Shown: piece after piece, positions 34,912 through 46,781 of the stretch
Layout of the letters: every line of letters starts with the position of its first letter
Numbering within the stretch: the stretch's first letter is position 1
Assembly: GCF_000149955.1 (NCBI RefSeq)
Contig: NC_030994.1
Coordinates: forward strand, 1,785,815-1,849,814
DNA from: Fusarium oxysporum f. sp. lycopersici 4287
Lineage: Eukaryota; Ascomycota; Sordariomycetes; Hypocreales; Nectriaceae
Direction of reading: 5' to 3'
Length of the DNA: 64,000 nt
Program-made: the position numbers and the translations under genes
Notes under the pieces: generated by a model
What the model was told of the DNA's origin: nothing
Seen by the model: only the letters and a program-made list of their open reading frames with translations
The model's database searches: none

Positions 34912-37900
34912 ATGACGTCGCCTGCCAACCAGCAGAACCCCATCCAGGCGAACAACACCCCCGCGACTACGGCTTCTTCGTATGCCTCTGCTGCAGGTGC
35001 GCCTAAGAAGTCAGCCCAGGCCCCTATAGTCGCAACTGGATCCCACCCTCCCGCGGTGGTTGGAGCTTCGTCTTCTTCGCAGAATGCGAAAGACGCCTCA
35101 TCGTCTCCTGTGAACGGCAAACCCGCCGTCACCCCCGCTGTCCCTGCTGTCACTCGCAGCAGCGCTAACCTCAACGGTTCCGATCATTCTCGCAAGAGCT
35201 CCGTCACCATGGCTGCCAACGGTCCTAACAGTTTTGTCGCCAATGGTGGTCCCGTCAGTGCTGGCAAGCCTGGCATCCAGTTCGGCTACGACTCTCCTGC
35301 AATGGCCAACAGCACACCTCAGTCCTCCAGTGCTGCGCCTATTCCTATTCCCGGTGGTGGAAATGCTCGAGTTCCCTCTCCTGCTCACTCACCTTCGCCT
35401 ATTCCTCAGCCTTCAGCCAGTGGTGGCCGACCTCCTTCTGGTCTCCAACAGGCAGGAGGCAATACAATGACATTTGGCAGTCTCGGTAGCGATGGCGAAG
35501 TAGGTTCTTTCAGATTCGTCTGTCAAATAATTACCTTCGAACTCATCACTGACTTACTCTCTAGCGCCACATGAGGCAGGGCTCTACTCCAACGAACCCC
35601 AATGCACAGCCTGGAGCTCACTTCCGACGTGAATCCGGCCACTCGGCGCAAGGTGACGGCGCCGGTCGAGGCAACTTCCAGCCCCAGGGTGGTCGTGGCC
35701 GCGGATACAATCCCCATGGCAGCAACTACAGCTCGCAGATGGGTTTCCCCCCCACCAACCAGTTCCGTAACGGCCCTGGTCAGGGCCGTGGCATGCCTCC
35801 AGCTTTCCAGCCTCAGGGTCGTAACCTTCAGTACCCGAACTCTCCTCAGCCTGCCCGAAGCCCGGCTCTCGTCCCCTCACTCCCGGGTACTCCTAACATG
35901 CAGCCTGCCACCATGCAGCCTGGCATGACACCTCAATACCATTACCAACCTCCCATGCCTCAACAGCATCAACAAGTACAGTACCCCCTTTCCCAAGTTG
36001 ATAAGCTTTTTTCGAAAAACAACAAAAAGAACAAGGGGAAGCGCGGCGACCTGGAAAAGTCGGTCCAGGTCAACCACCCGCAAGAGTCGTCACGCGATCT
36101 GCATGGGAACGAGTTCAACCAACGTCGGCGTTTCAGTAAACGTTTAGATCAACCATGGCGAGAAACAGATACCAGCAGCTCGCGTGTACCGTCATTCAGC
36201 TACCCCAAAAAACCTTTTCAACCCCTGTCCTTGAATGAATCAACTCCGGCTCTCGACTTGTCACCAGGAAGTGGTTTCTTTGAATACATGCTAACTTTAA
36301 AAAAACAGAACTACGGTTATCCTCCCCCGCAGGTGGATGGTTTCGGACGCCCACTGTCGATGCAATACAATTATGCCAATATGCCGTATATGGCTGTTCC
36401 TCCCCAGGCTAACTCTCCTAGTTACGGACAGAACTATGTCACTCCCTACACACAGCATGGTCACAACATGTCGCGTACACCCTCTCAGCCCGAGAGGCCA
36501 CCGAGCGCCAGCCAGCCAAATGCTCCGGTCGTCGTATCATCTACCCCCCAGCCTCAGAACTCATCATTGAAGCCCACCGCAAACAGCTTCGTCAAGGTGC
36601 CTAAGAAGAGCGCCGCTATCCAGATCAAGAACGCTGCCGGTGAAGTCATTGACACTTCGTCCTTCAAAACTCCATCATCTCCCGCTCCCAGCATCCAGCA
36701 GTCCAAGACTCCTCCTGTGATTGCTTCATCTACCCCCCCTCCTAAGCCATCTACCCCCTCTCACGGCCGCACTGATAGTCATGCTGCCACCAAGACTGCC
36801 AAGCAGATTCAGGATGAGCTTAAAGAGAAGATCAAGCAAGCCACGCAGGCGCCGCCCAAGGAGGATAAGCCAAAGCCCGTCGAGCCTGCGGCTAAAACCG
36901 AAGACAAGCCTGCTGAGCAATCTGAGGCCAAGCTCACCGAGACCAAGGCCGAGCCTGCACCCTCTACTAAGGCTGAGCCTGAAAGCAAGCCTGAACCCGA
37001 GGTCAAGGCTCCTGAAGCCACTCCCAAGATTGAGGAGCCCAAGAAGGAGGCTGAGAAGCCTGCTGAGCCTGCTAAGAAGGACGAAACTGAGGAGGAAGAG
37101 ATAGAGCGTATGATCCGTGAGATGGAGGAGGAGGATGCTCGCCGTGAAAAGGCTGAGGAAGAGCATCGCAAGAAGGTCGAGGCTCAGAAGGCCATTGCCA
37201 AGGAACAAGCCGAAAAGGACCGTGTTAAGAACGCTGCAGAGGAAGACCGCAAGCTCCGAGAACAAGAGCGCGAGATGGAGCGTCTCGAGGAGGAGAAGGA
37301 GAAGCGACGCCAACAGGCCGGCTCATCTGCTCCTTCAGTTGCCGAACTCCTCTCCCAGGCTCGAAGCGGCAAGGACACCGAGCCTACTAAGGTCGAGTCT
37401 GTTACCGACAAGCTTGCTAGCATGAAGATTGGAGGCGACAAGCCTGCCGACTCTGCTGCGCCCAAGCACGAGAAGCGCGGTGCGAAGCCTGCTGCTCTCA
37501 ACTTGGCCCCTCTTAACACCAAGCCCGTTGAGCCCGCTCAACCAAGCGCCGCCCTGCAATCGCTCAAGTCTGCTCGTTTCCTGAAGGTTATCGAGCAAGA
37601 TATCTACCCTGCTGGCATCAAGTCGCCCAACCCTGCCCTTAATGCAGCGGTTCAGAAGAAGGGCAAGACCTTCAAGTATGATGCCAACTTCTTGTTGCAG
37701 TTCCAGAAGGTTTTTACTGAGCAGCCTTCTCTCGAATTCGGCCAGCAAGTCAAGTCTCTTATTGGCGATGACCGTTCCAGAACCAACACTCCTGGCGGCT
37801 CTGGTCGAGGCTCTCGTGGCCCTAGCTCAGGTATCGGCAGTGGATTTCCCATGGGTAGCTTCAACGCCCCTACCGCTTCCCGACCTCTCCCCAGTAACAG

Positions 37901-39545
37901 TACCTCCGAACTCCGTTTCGCCCTTTCCAACCAGCAGCGACCTGGTATTGGTTCCATGGGCCGTGGTCCCAGCAATTTCCCTACAGGCGGCTCCTCGCGT
38001 GGCCCCTCTCAACTTCCTAACTCTCCCCGTGGGTCTCGTCGTCGTGGCGGCGGCAGCCAGCGTGGTGAAGGCGTCAGGGAGGCTCAGGCTGCTAAGACCA
38101 TGCCTTTGACTGCTGGCCAGGAGCTTAAGCCCATTGCCCAGACCGCCAACGGTTGGAAGCCTACAAGTATTGGCAAGAATGCCAATCCAGCCGCTGCTAA
38201 TCCCTCTGGCCACCTCGAGCCTGATATGGTTCAAAGAAAGGTCAAGGCGGCACTCAACAAGATGACACCCGAGAAGTTCGACAGGATTGCAGACCAGATC
38301 TTGCTCATTGCATCCCAGTCCAAGGATGAGTCTGACGGTCGTACACTTCGCCAAGTCATTCAGCTCACCTTTGAGAAGGCTACTGATGAGGCCCATTGGG
38401 CTTCTATGTATGCTAAGTTCTGCAAACGTATGCTTGAGACTATGAGCCCCGACGTCCGTGATGAGCGTATCAAAGACAAGAATGGTAATGTCGTCAGCGG
38501 TGGTAACTTGTTCCGCAAGTACCTTCTCAACAGATGTCAGGAAGAGTTTGAGCGCGGTTGGACCGTTAACTTACCTGACAAGCCTGATGAGGAAGAAGAC
38601 GCTGCGGGTAAGAAGACTGCTGAGGCTGCTCTCCTGTCCGATGAGTACTATGCTGCTGCTGCTGCCAAGCGTCGTGGTCTTGGTCTAGTCCAGTTCATCG
38701 GTGAACTTTACAAGCTCGGCATGCTTACAGAGCGTATCATGCACGAGTGTGTGCACAAACTCGTCGACTATAAGGGAGTACCTGACGAGGCCGAAGTTGA
38801 GTCGCTTAGCAAGCTGCTCAGGACTATTGGTGGCAACCTCGACAGCACTGAGAAGGGTCGGCCCATGATGGACGCTTACTTCCAGCGCATCCAGACCATG
38901 ATGGATCTTCCCGAGCTTCCCAGCCGACTCAAGTTTATGCTCATGGACGTTATGGACCTGCGCAAGGCGGATGGCACTCGAAGGAGACCAACAAGGGGCC
39001 CAAGACTCTCGATGAAGTTCGAGCTGAGGCTGAGGCTGCTCAGGCTGCCAAAGCTCAGGAGGCTGCTCGCACTAATCAGCGAGGTGGCGGTCGCCCTCCG
39101 GTCGGACGAGGCGACGCTCGCAACTTCTCGGCTGGTTACGCACAACAAACCAGCAACCAGGTCGGAATGGACGATCTGCGCCGTCTGAAGGGCTCTGCCA
39201 ACCGAACCTCAAGCGGCAACATTTCTCTTGGCCCTGCTTCCATGCTCTCTTCTCGTAGCAACAGCGGAAGACGCATGGGTCCCGGCGGCTACCTTGGTCC
39301 TCGTGGTGAGGATTCTGCTACTTCTTCACGAACTGGCACTCCTCCTACCCGCGAGAACACCTCTCACTCTAATGCATTCAGGTAAGTTTGACTGGTGCCT
39401 TATACATTCAAATTTGAGTTGCTGACATGTATGTAGCCTCCTTGCCAACATGGAGAACGACCACCCGGCTTCGCCCCCGTCTACTTCTGCCTCCCCCGCG
39501 ATGTCGAAGGCTGTCCCTGACAGTGATAAGAAAGAGAGCGAGTAA
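34912..39545 (+). CDS. TIF4631: Translation initiation factor eIF4G; 1-bp frameshift and in-frame 333-nt intron-like segment
   Basis: Scaffold of eIF4F, bridging eIF4E, eIF4A and the ribosome. Exons: 34912-35499, 35565-39381 (with an optional segment 35976-36308) and 39437-39545. The start MTSPANQQNPIQ is the first ATG of the frame. The N-terminal region is disordered, Pro/Gln/Gly-rich with RGG-like stretches. A Lys/Glu/Pro-rich part and a long charged helix (REMEEEDARREKAEEEHRKK) follow. The eIF4E-binding motif YDANFLL is at 37677-37697. The MIF4G domain spans about 38226-38960. Past LMDVMDLRKA the frame is lost: one G is missing at about 38969-38970. Restoring it gives the conserved GWHSKETNKGPKTLDEV, as in other eIF4Gs (W...GPKT), and the C-terminal RS-rich tail. 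I take this as an assembly error. The length is about 1504 aa with the optional segment and 1393 aa without. Confidence 0.94.
35976..36308 (+). other. Intron-like but fully open segment in eIF4G (candidate exitron)
   Basis: The segment starts GTACAGT and ends in a classic fungal 3' site: ATGCTAAC branch, then TTTAAAAAAACAG. It is 333 nt, a multiple of three, with no in-frame stop. Its 111 codons are Lys/Arg/Ser-rich, unlike the Pro/Gln/Gly-rich flanks, which join smoothly as PQQHQQ to NYGYPPP when it is removed. It may be an ordinary long intron or one that is alternatively retained. Confidence 0.65.
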
Positions 39546-40881
39546 AAGTATTCTTCTTCCTTCGGTGTCTTGCATTTCGGCAGAATAGACTAGGCGGTGC
39601 TGTGTTTTCTTGCATTTACAGGCCTTTTTTTATTTATTTATCAGACGTGTCACAAAAGTTGAGCACATTTTCTTTTTCCAGAACTCATGATACCTTGCCC
39701 ATAGACAGACGGACACGATTCCTCTCAGCGTGAGAGGTGACCCCTACATCGGACTAGGGATTTCCTTCACCATTGTGCTCATTACCACCTACCTCAGCCC
39801 CTTTTCTGATCATGCTTCGAGTGTGTTTCAGTTCTTTAATGTTGTGGAGGATTTCCGGTTCAAGGGTTCGGGATGACCCTATCGTTGTCGTTGGCCAGCA
39901 TACTTCTGGCTGTTTTATCTCCAGGAGAGGTTACGCACGAAAAGGGGGAGGTAATGATGGTAAAAAGCGTCACGATGATCACGTCGCAACCGTCATATAC
40001 ATACGTACGACTCGGGGTGGATGGCGGAGGTGGTGTTCAGGGCATTTGCGGTTGAATTTTATTTCGGACTCAATGAGGCAGAACGCGAAAGGGAATGGAA
40101 CGAAATGGAACGGAATGATATGGAATGAAATGGTTTTCTCGGTGCATTCTTCCTCTCTGGCCTTTCGTTATACGTGGACAGCCTCTCGCCATGCTTTCGC
40201 CCCTTTGCTGGCTTTAGATGTTGCTCCCTCACTTAACGCTGACGAATCACATCACGTCGCGATAGGTTAGGAAAGGGTTCTCAAACAAGACCATGATTGA
40301 TGATGACGACTCAGGCTCTCTCGACTTAGCCTCATGAGCATATGCATTGTTGTACCAAGAAGGAGGACATGACCGCTCGCCAACGGCTCTGTCACTTGGT
40401 GTGTAATGTATAGAGGCGTTCAGCCTGGTCGAGCTTTAATGAAAGGGTCTTGATGATGCTTTGCTGTATATCATCTAATTTCGAAGAAGCATGGGCCATT
40501 GGCAGGGACAATTTACATATATGTTCAAACTTGCTGCCTCTTACTCGTGAATAGTAAATAAGTGAATGTTGAACACAGGGAAGAAGATGTCTTGAGAACG
40601 GACGACCATAGGAAAACTGTCTTATTTTAAAAATTGTAACTTGGTAGGTAGTAGAGCACTCGGCAGGCTTCGCTCTCATCAAACTCCCAAACACCACCAA
40701 GACTCGCTTACTCTTGTGCATGCCAAAATCCTTCATTACTGGCATGTGAAGCTGTTGTCCTCTGTTAATCCTCAACAAACCCAACCCACGTAAATATATA
40801 ATCCTCAGGACGCCGCTGACCCAAATATACATGAACGTTTTACAGTATACCCATAAATGTCCTTCCGCATCCCTAACCAAC
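39546..40881. other. Intergenic, convergent 3' ends of eIF4G and POL1
   Basis: Two facing 3' flanks separated by 1.3 kb. It contains a short degenerate GGAAT-like repeat listed separately. The frames here show no domain. Confidence 0.55.
40091..40132. repeat. Degenerate GGAAT/GGAAC pentamer-like repeat
   Basis: Five to six imperfect units of the form AATGGAAC/AATGGAAT/GAAATGG lie in about 42 bases, in non-coding DNA between convergent genes. Confidence 0.55.
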
Positions 40882-43800
40882 TCATGCCATTGGCTTGAAG
40901 CCCAGCTTGGTGAACAGAGTATCCATGGCTACCCATTGCCGACCACACTTATCGAGATACTTGTCAACGATACCCTTCACATTTCCGAAGCGTACGCGGT
41001 TATGCTCAGCCAATGCAAGGATATTCTCCCGATCTTGCCTAGACATCTCAGTGCTCGTGGCCTTGGCCTTGGCCTTGTCGACATCCCACAGGCTGGTGAA
41101 GTAGAGAAGCTGAGTGTAGATAGCCTTTTCTGTGTATTCGTAACGCATTCGACCAAGACAATCTCGCGCAAGTCCCTTAGGACCAAGGCAACGAGAACCA
41201 TAAACACTCATTTGCCGTGTTCGATTGCCGCACTGGCTATCATCACAGACCAGCCAGCCCTCGTAGTACCGGCTTGTCTGAGTGCGGATGGCGTGCTCCA
41301 TCTGGGCCACGACAGAGAGTGTTGAGATGGAACTACCACACGAGCCACAGATAATACCGGATTGGGACACATGATTGGGGGACGTAGCCAAGCCTTCGAA
41401 CGCGAACGAGGTTTTGCACTTGCGGCAACGCAAAGAGAGGCGAGCACAGTCACCGAAGCGGACCTCATCTGGAATCTGAGAGTCCAAGGGGTAGATCTCG
41501 AGGTCGTTGCTTGAGCTGTTCTGCTGAGTCTGGAATGAGCTGTAGCGCTTGATATCTAGACCAAGGTGCTCTGCCAGTTGTGATGTTGATGTTCCAACAA
41601 TATTGGCACAGAGACGCTCGACAGGGGGGAAGATCTGCTTGCCAATATACCACTCAACGTCAGGCAGTAGAGTAGGGTCTGCCTTGAGATCACCAGGAGT
41701 GTAGGCTCGTTTGGGAGCAGGCTCGGAGCTCTTGCTGTCGCCCGTAATCACGTACGCGATAACATCTCCCTTGCGAACTGTCTTGCCTTTGGCCATTTCA
41801 CGGAGAGCGACTTGGACCTGAGGCATGGAGTTGGAGTCAGGGTAGTCGTTGGGTGCTTTTCCAAGCTGTGTATGGATGATATACTTCTGAACAGGAATAG
41901 TCTGTTCACGCATCTTGCCAGCAATATCGCTCAAGTACTCATGGATTCGGGCGATTGAGACTTCGGTGTCGTCACCCGACAGAATCTCGTTAAGAAGGTG
42001 TTGGGAGATCTCCTTGGACAGAGCACAGTATTCTCGACGCTTCATGTCAAGACCCTTGACTTCCATCTTCTCGATGAACTTCCCATCCTTCTCTACAAGG
42101 TTGATAGCAGCATACTTCTTTTTCGCTTGAAGAAGAATACGGCGAAAGACGTTGTCAATATCGATCTCAAGCAGCTTGTACTGCTCGTTGACTGCTTTCT
42201 TGAAATCATTACCAACCTTGAACGCATCGGCAACATTATCCACGTTGGCATTGATCATGACGGAATCAGTATCACCATAGATAACCTGCAGTGAGTTGCT
42301 CTCGGCCAGCTCCTTGGTGCTGCGGAGAATCTCTCGGCCCTTGAAGGTTGTCAAAACAGCCAGAGGTCGAGCGTAGAAGCGTGACTTGGTATAACCCAAA
42401 CATCCGTACATGGAGTTGGCAGTGAGCTTGAGCGCAAGCTGCTTGATGTCCCATGTAGCCAGCTCCTCTGGGGTAGCCTTCTTGTCCTTCATGAGGCTCT
42501 TGACTTGTCGACGGCGACTAACGAGAGTAGCAATGAGCCTAGGTAGGATACCTTGATCCTGGTTGATTGGGACTTCGGGAACTTCATCTTCTTCACCGTT
42601 CTGTGGGTTTGGTTAGTTTCGAGGTTAAAACATGGATTCTCGACAAACTTACTGTGGCTGGTCTATCGACAGTTGTAAAGCAGATGTTGAACTCCTGAAT
42701 AATAGAGGGATACAGGGAATTAAAGTCCATGACAAGCACAAACTTATCATACAGACCTTTCTCTGGCTCGAAAACCAAGCCGCCCTTGTACTTGTCCTTC
42801 TTCTTCCCCTCAACCGCCTCTTCTTCACGCTGTGCCTCTTCAGCACGCTGGCGACTGCGAAAAGTCTGCTTGTCAGGGCAGATGTACTTGTTGCGATAGA
42901 ACTCGTGTAGCAAAATGTACTCATTCCGCTCTGCACGCGTGCCGGTCAGGGTTCGAGCCCAAGAGTTACCCGCCAGATTGGTGAGAACCTTAGTCAGTGG
43001 CAACATCTGAACACCCAGGGCCAGGGCTGCAATGTAGTGTGTATCGGCCTCCATATGGGTGATGTAGTCGAGAAGTCCCTGCTTCTCCCTGGCCCACGTC
43101 TTCAGGGCAACCTCATTGTCAAAATCGCGGCGCCGGTTATCTCCAGAGAGGTACAAACTGCACATCTCTGTCAGGCTCCATGACTGACACTTGAACATAA
43201 CGGACTTTCCAGCATCGTTGGCAAGATCACATAGCAGACGTCCTGACAAGATCTGGCGTTCAGCAAAAACATTACCACCAGTCTTGCCGATTGACGATGG
43301 CCACTGACTGCGACGGAGTCTGCCTAGCCTGGACCATCCGGGTATTTTCTTTTCATACAGGCGGTTGAGGAGCACACTGTAGTCTACACCCTCCAATTGG
43401 TGTCCCAGAATTACATCTGGATCCGCAACATCAAGTTGGGCCAAGAAGAAGGCGAGGATATCGGCTTCTTGCTTCTTCAGCACAATCAAGCCACGATTCC
43501 TCTTCTTTGCAAGGTGATCGAAGCCCATAGGGAACGCCTGGCCATGCGGCCGGATCACCGTAAAGGTTCGACAGGGCAGCTTTTCTGCAGGAGTTGTGTC
43601 ACTGAGGGATACCTTCTCGTAGATTCTTGCACTAATAGCCAGAATCTCTTGCTTGTTATCCTTCTCATTGAAGGCAGTCCGTAATGAGACACTCATAAGA
43701 GTCAGGGGGGGTGCATCCAGGTTGTCAGACTCGCTAAGAACAGAAACCATGTTGGGGTGATCGGCCAAAACCTCAAGCTTGCAGTGGGAAGCATTCTTGA

Positions 43801-45467
43801 GCTTGTCAAAATCGGCATCCTCAATCTTCAGCCAGCATGGGCCCATGATATTCTTCCAGAGAACGAACTGTTCAAAAAGAGCAGTGTTGCTACCAAAGAC
43901 GTGAGAATATGTCTCACCGGGTCTGTTGGGGTCGACTTCAGGCTCTGGGATACTTGTTAGCTGCTTTGAGGGACCTACAGGAGGAATGTGGCCACTCACT
44001 GTTGTATGGGTAGAGAAGTTTCATATACTGTGCTTCCTTGGGGACATCACGGAGCTCAAAGGCATATTTCCTGGTACAGGCCTTGATCTTGTACATGCCA
44101 ACATTCATCTTGGTCATCATGGTGTCAATCTCGTCATACACGTTCATCATCTCGACTTCTTCGCCTGTCTCTTCGCCATCTTGCAAGCGGTGTTGGCGCG
44201 GCAAGAAATAGAGCTTTCTCAAGATGTTGTCTACTTTCACAAAGCAGCTGACGTATGATCGCGTCTTCTTGTTGAGAACTTTGCCAAAGAGACACAGACT
44301 GCCGTTGACCTCGGTGTAGTCTGTCCAGAAGAAGTTGAGACTGCCGTCTTCCTCGATCGCATCCTTGTAGTCAATTTTGCCTATTGTCTTTGTTTCTGCA
44401 GGCGAACTTGTGACGACGTTCAGCCTCTCTGTGAGGGCATTCCATGAAGCTGAGTCGACTTGAGCGCCGTTGGGTTTAACAGGAGAGGAGCTGGCAGGTG
44501 TGGGATAGGATTCTGCTTTCTGAATTTTCTTGATCGGCCTTGAACTTGCTAGATTGACACTGGTTGTGGCGATGGTTCCAGCATGCGCAACCTCCATCAT
44601 GTCGTCGTCGTCGTCGTCTTCTTCCTTTGGTTCCTGCTTAATCTGTGCCTTTCTCTGCGCTACCTTTGCGGCTGGAGAGGAGGGTGCAGGATCGCTCATG
44701 GGGACATCGGCAGTCTCGAGGATGTCATCGTCGGCGGAGGGAAAGAAGCCATCATCATCAGGGGCTGGAGGGAGAGGGGACGGTAGCCGGGTATCGAGGG
44801 TCTTGGTCTTTTTGGGCACAGGCTCGGGAGCAGGTGAAAGGGCCCTAGCCTTGCGACGACCGCCAGATCTTTCGACTCTTGAGGTATGGGGAGCAGGGGC
44901 AGGAATGTTGTTGTCGACCTCGCCGAGGAGGTTTGAAAGGAAGTCGTCGTCCTCCTTTGTCTTGACGACCTGAAGAGATATTTAATTTAGTTGGGTCGAC
45001 CCACGATGTTGTAAACGGAATGCGTACCTTGGGTTTTGGCTGGGCCCTGTTGGCGCCCTTGAAGTATTCACTGATATCTTTGTCAGTGGCCGCTCGCTTG
45101 GCTTGCTCCTCCTGGCGATTCTTCTTCGCTACATGATATGTGAGTATGTGGGCTGTCCTGAACATGTCCTGGAGGAAGACTGACCAGTCTTACTGGGTCG
45201 GCCACGGAGGGTGGCCTCTTCTTCGCTTTCTGAACCATAGGCTTGTACTCGATCCCAGTCTTCGCGGCCATCATCTGCGTAGCCTTCGCCATTGTCGTCG
45301 ACAACAAAGTCGTCCTGATTTAATCGTTCCCGAACAACCTTCTTATATCCATCCTCGTCAACTTCGTCGTATAAATTGTCGACGTCGGCAACTTTGTAAG
45401 TATCAAAGACCTTCTTGCCGGACTCTCGAAGAGCCTTGAGCTCAGCGAGCCGCGCTCTGTGAGACAT
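40882..45467 (-). CDS. POL1: DNA polymerase alpha catalytic subunit
   Basis: Replicative B-family polymerase that extends RNA primers in the primase complex. Five exons: 45185-45467, 45028-45128, 44000-44969, 42653-43944 and 40882-42600 (introns 52-58 nt). The product is 1454 aa, close to yeast (1468) and human (1462). The N-terminus (MSHRARLAELKALRESGKKVF) is the p180 N-terminal domain, followed by an acidic linker with poly-Asp. The inactive exonuclease-like domain is in the middle. Polymerase motifs are SLYPSII (861-867), KLTANSMYG (940-948) and YGDTDS (990-995), so it is catalytically intact. The C-terminal region has paired zinc sites (CRKCKTSF, CGSCGSS, CDDSQCGN, CLGPKGLARDC) for binding the B subunit and primase. 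No anomaly is seen. Confidence 0.97.
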
Positions 45468-46781
45468 GACGGGAGAAGAGTTTAGGCCGGTGGCATATCA
45501 GTGAGAGAAGAGAAGGAGAGTATATGCCTGGATGCCACTCTTTGATTATATGTTGCTCGTGATTGTAGTGCAGGGAAATGATGGTATCGAGGATGGAAAT
45601 GGTGATGGTGGAGGTGCTACTTGGATGGGGTTGGTCCCCCGGTAACCAGCGCTGAGGTGCTCATTTAGAAAAGTAGTCAGGGAGACGCGTCAAAGCGCGT
45701 CGTCCCTCCTGAGCCGCGTCTCGGCTCGTGTCGAAGGAGGGGCCATCTATTTAAGTGATGGACGCGAGAGCAGCCAATAGGTGCTACGGCACAGGTGATG
45801 CAGAACCTTAAAGTACCCCGCGCAGGGAGGTACTTGTTGATGCATAAATTGGTATTTGCATAAAATATATGCGGCATCAAATGGCTAGTCCACGCGGCTT
45901 TTCACTTTACGCGACCTGCTAACTGTTAGTGTTACCGAGACTCTTTTTAGGTCTTTAACCAAGATACCTACTACGTATCTAGGATTGCATAAGCTCCTAT
46001 TTACGATCTAATGGCAACTAGATGATATTCCTTTCCTTTAGGACTTCAATTTCGTCGAATGGTTGTAGTCAATGTTATAAACGAGTTGCTCATTGAGTTG
46101 CCGCTCTGTAAATTGATGTTACTTGGGATAATTCATTTAAAGATCAAAATGGAAAATCAATACAGATCATTCTTCTTCATTCAGCTAGTCTTCAGACAAT
46201 ATCATTGGGTCAAAGACATCCCAAATCCAGTTGTTGCCTGGCTGAGGTGTGGCCGGCCGTCCCGGTGCGGCCCCACTCGCCCGGAACGATGGATGACCCA
46301 CATTGAACGGCAGTTTATCTCTCGGCTCAGTCAGATACACCTATAGTGACTACCTGACCATGTATTGGAGATTCAGCAGTTCAGCTTAGATATTAATAAA
46401 AACCGGGTCGGAGCCGTAATTCCAGGACATCGTCTTTCCAGAAATACCTTGTGATCAATCTTGATACACTACCTTACCTTAGGCAATTGGTGATAGTGAT
46501 GGTGATAATGTACTTGCCAGTAATTCACTCCGTCCTTGCGGATATTCTCTTGTAAGCTCCTTGCAAGAGCTACCTATGGCATTAATTGCAAGCTCAGTCA
46601 AATGACCTTCCCAAAGTAACACAAACTCTCAACTTGTTCCTGCACCTGTACCAGTGGATGCCTTCCTACCTACCTGGTACCTTGAGTATCTAGGCCGCTT
46701 TTTTTTCACCACACATCAGTCAAAATTGACGATCTTTGTCTCGTCAAACCATCTATATCCGATCCCATCCATACTTACATC
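45468..46781. other. Divergent region between POL1 and the Ser-rich orphan
   Basis: Promoter side of POL1 on the left and of the orphan on the right. Part of it (45900-46150, 46370-46520) is AT-rich. TACCTACC-type motifs occur at 46470-46485 and 46664-46680. I see no cell-cycle box that I would trust. No gene. Confidence 0.5.

Noticed and set aside
36726..37313. 195-codon minus-strand Leu-rich frame
   Set aside because: It is the reverse-strand shadow of the Lys/Glu/Pro-rich coding region of eIF4G.
42940..42955. GGGTTCGAGCCC, resembling a tRNA B box
   Set aside because: It lies within POL1 coding sequence and no cloverleaf or A box fits around it.
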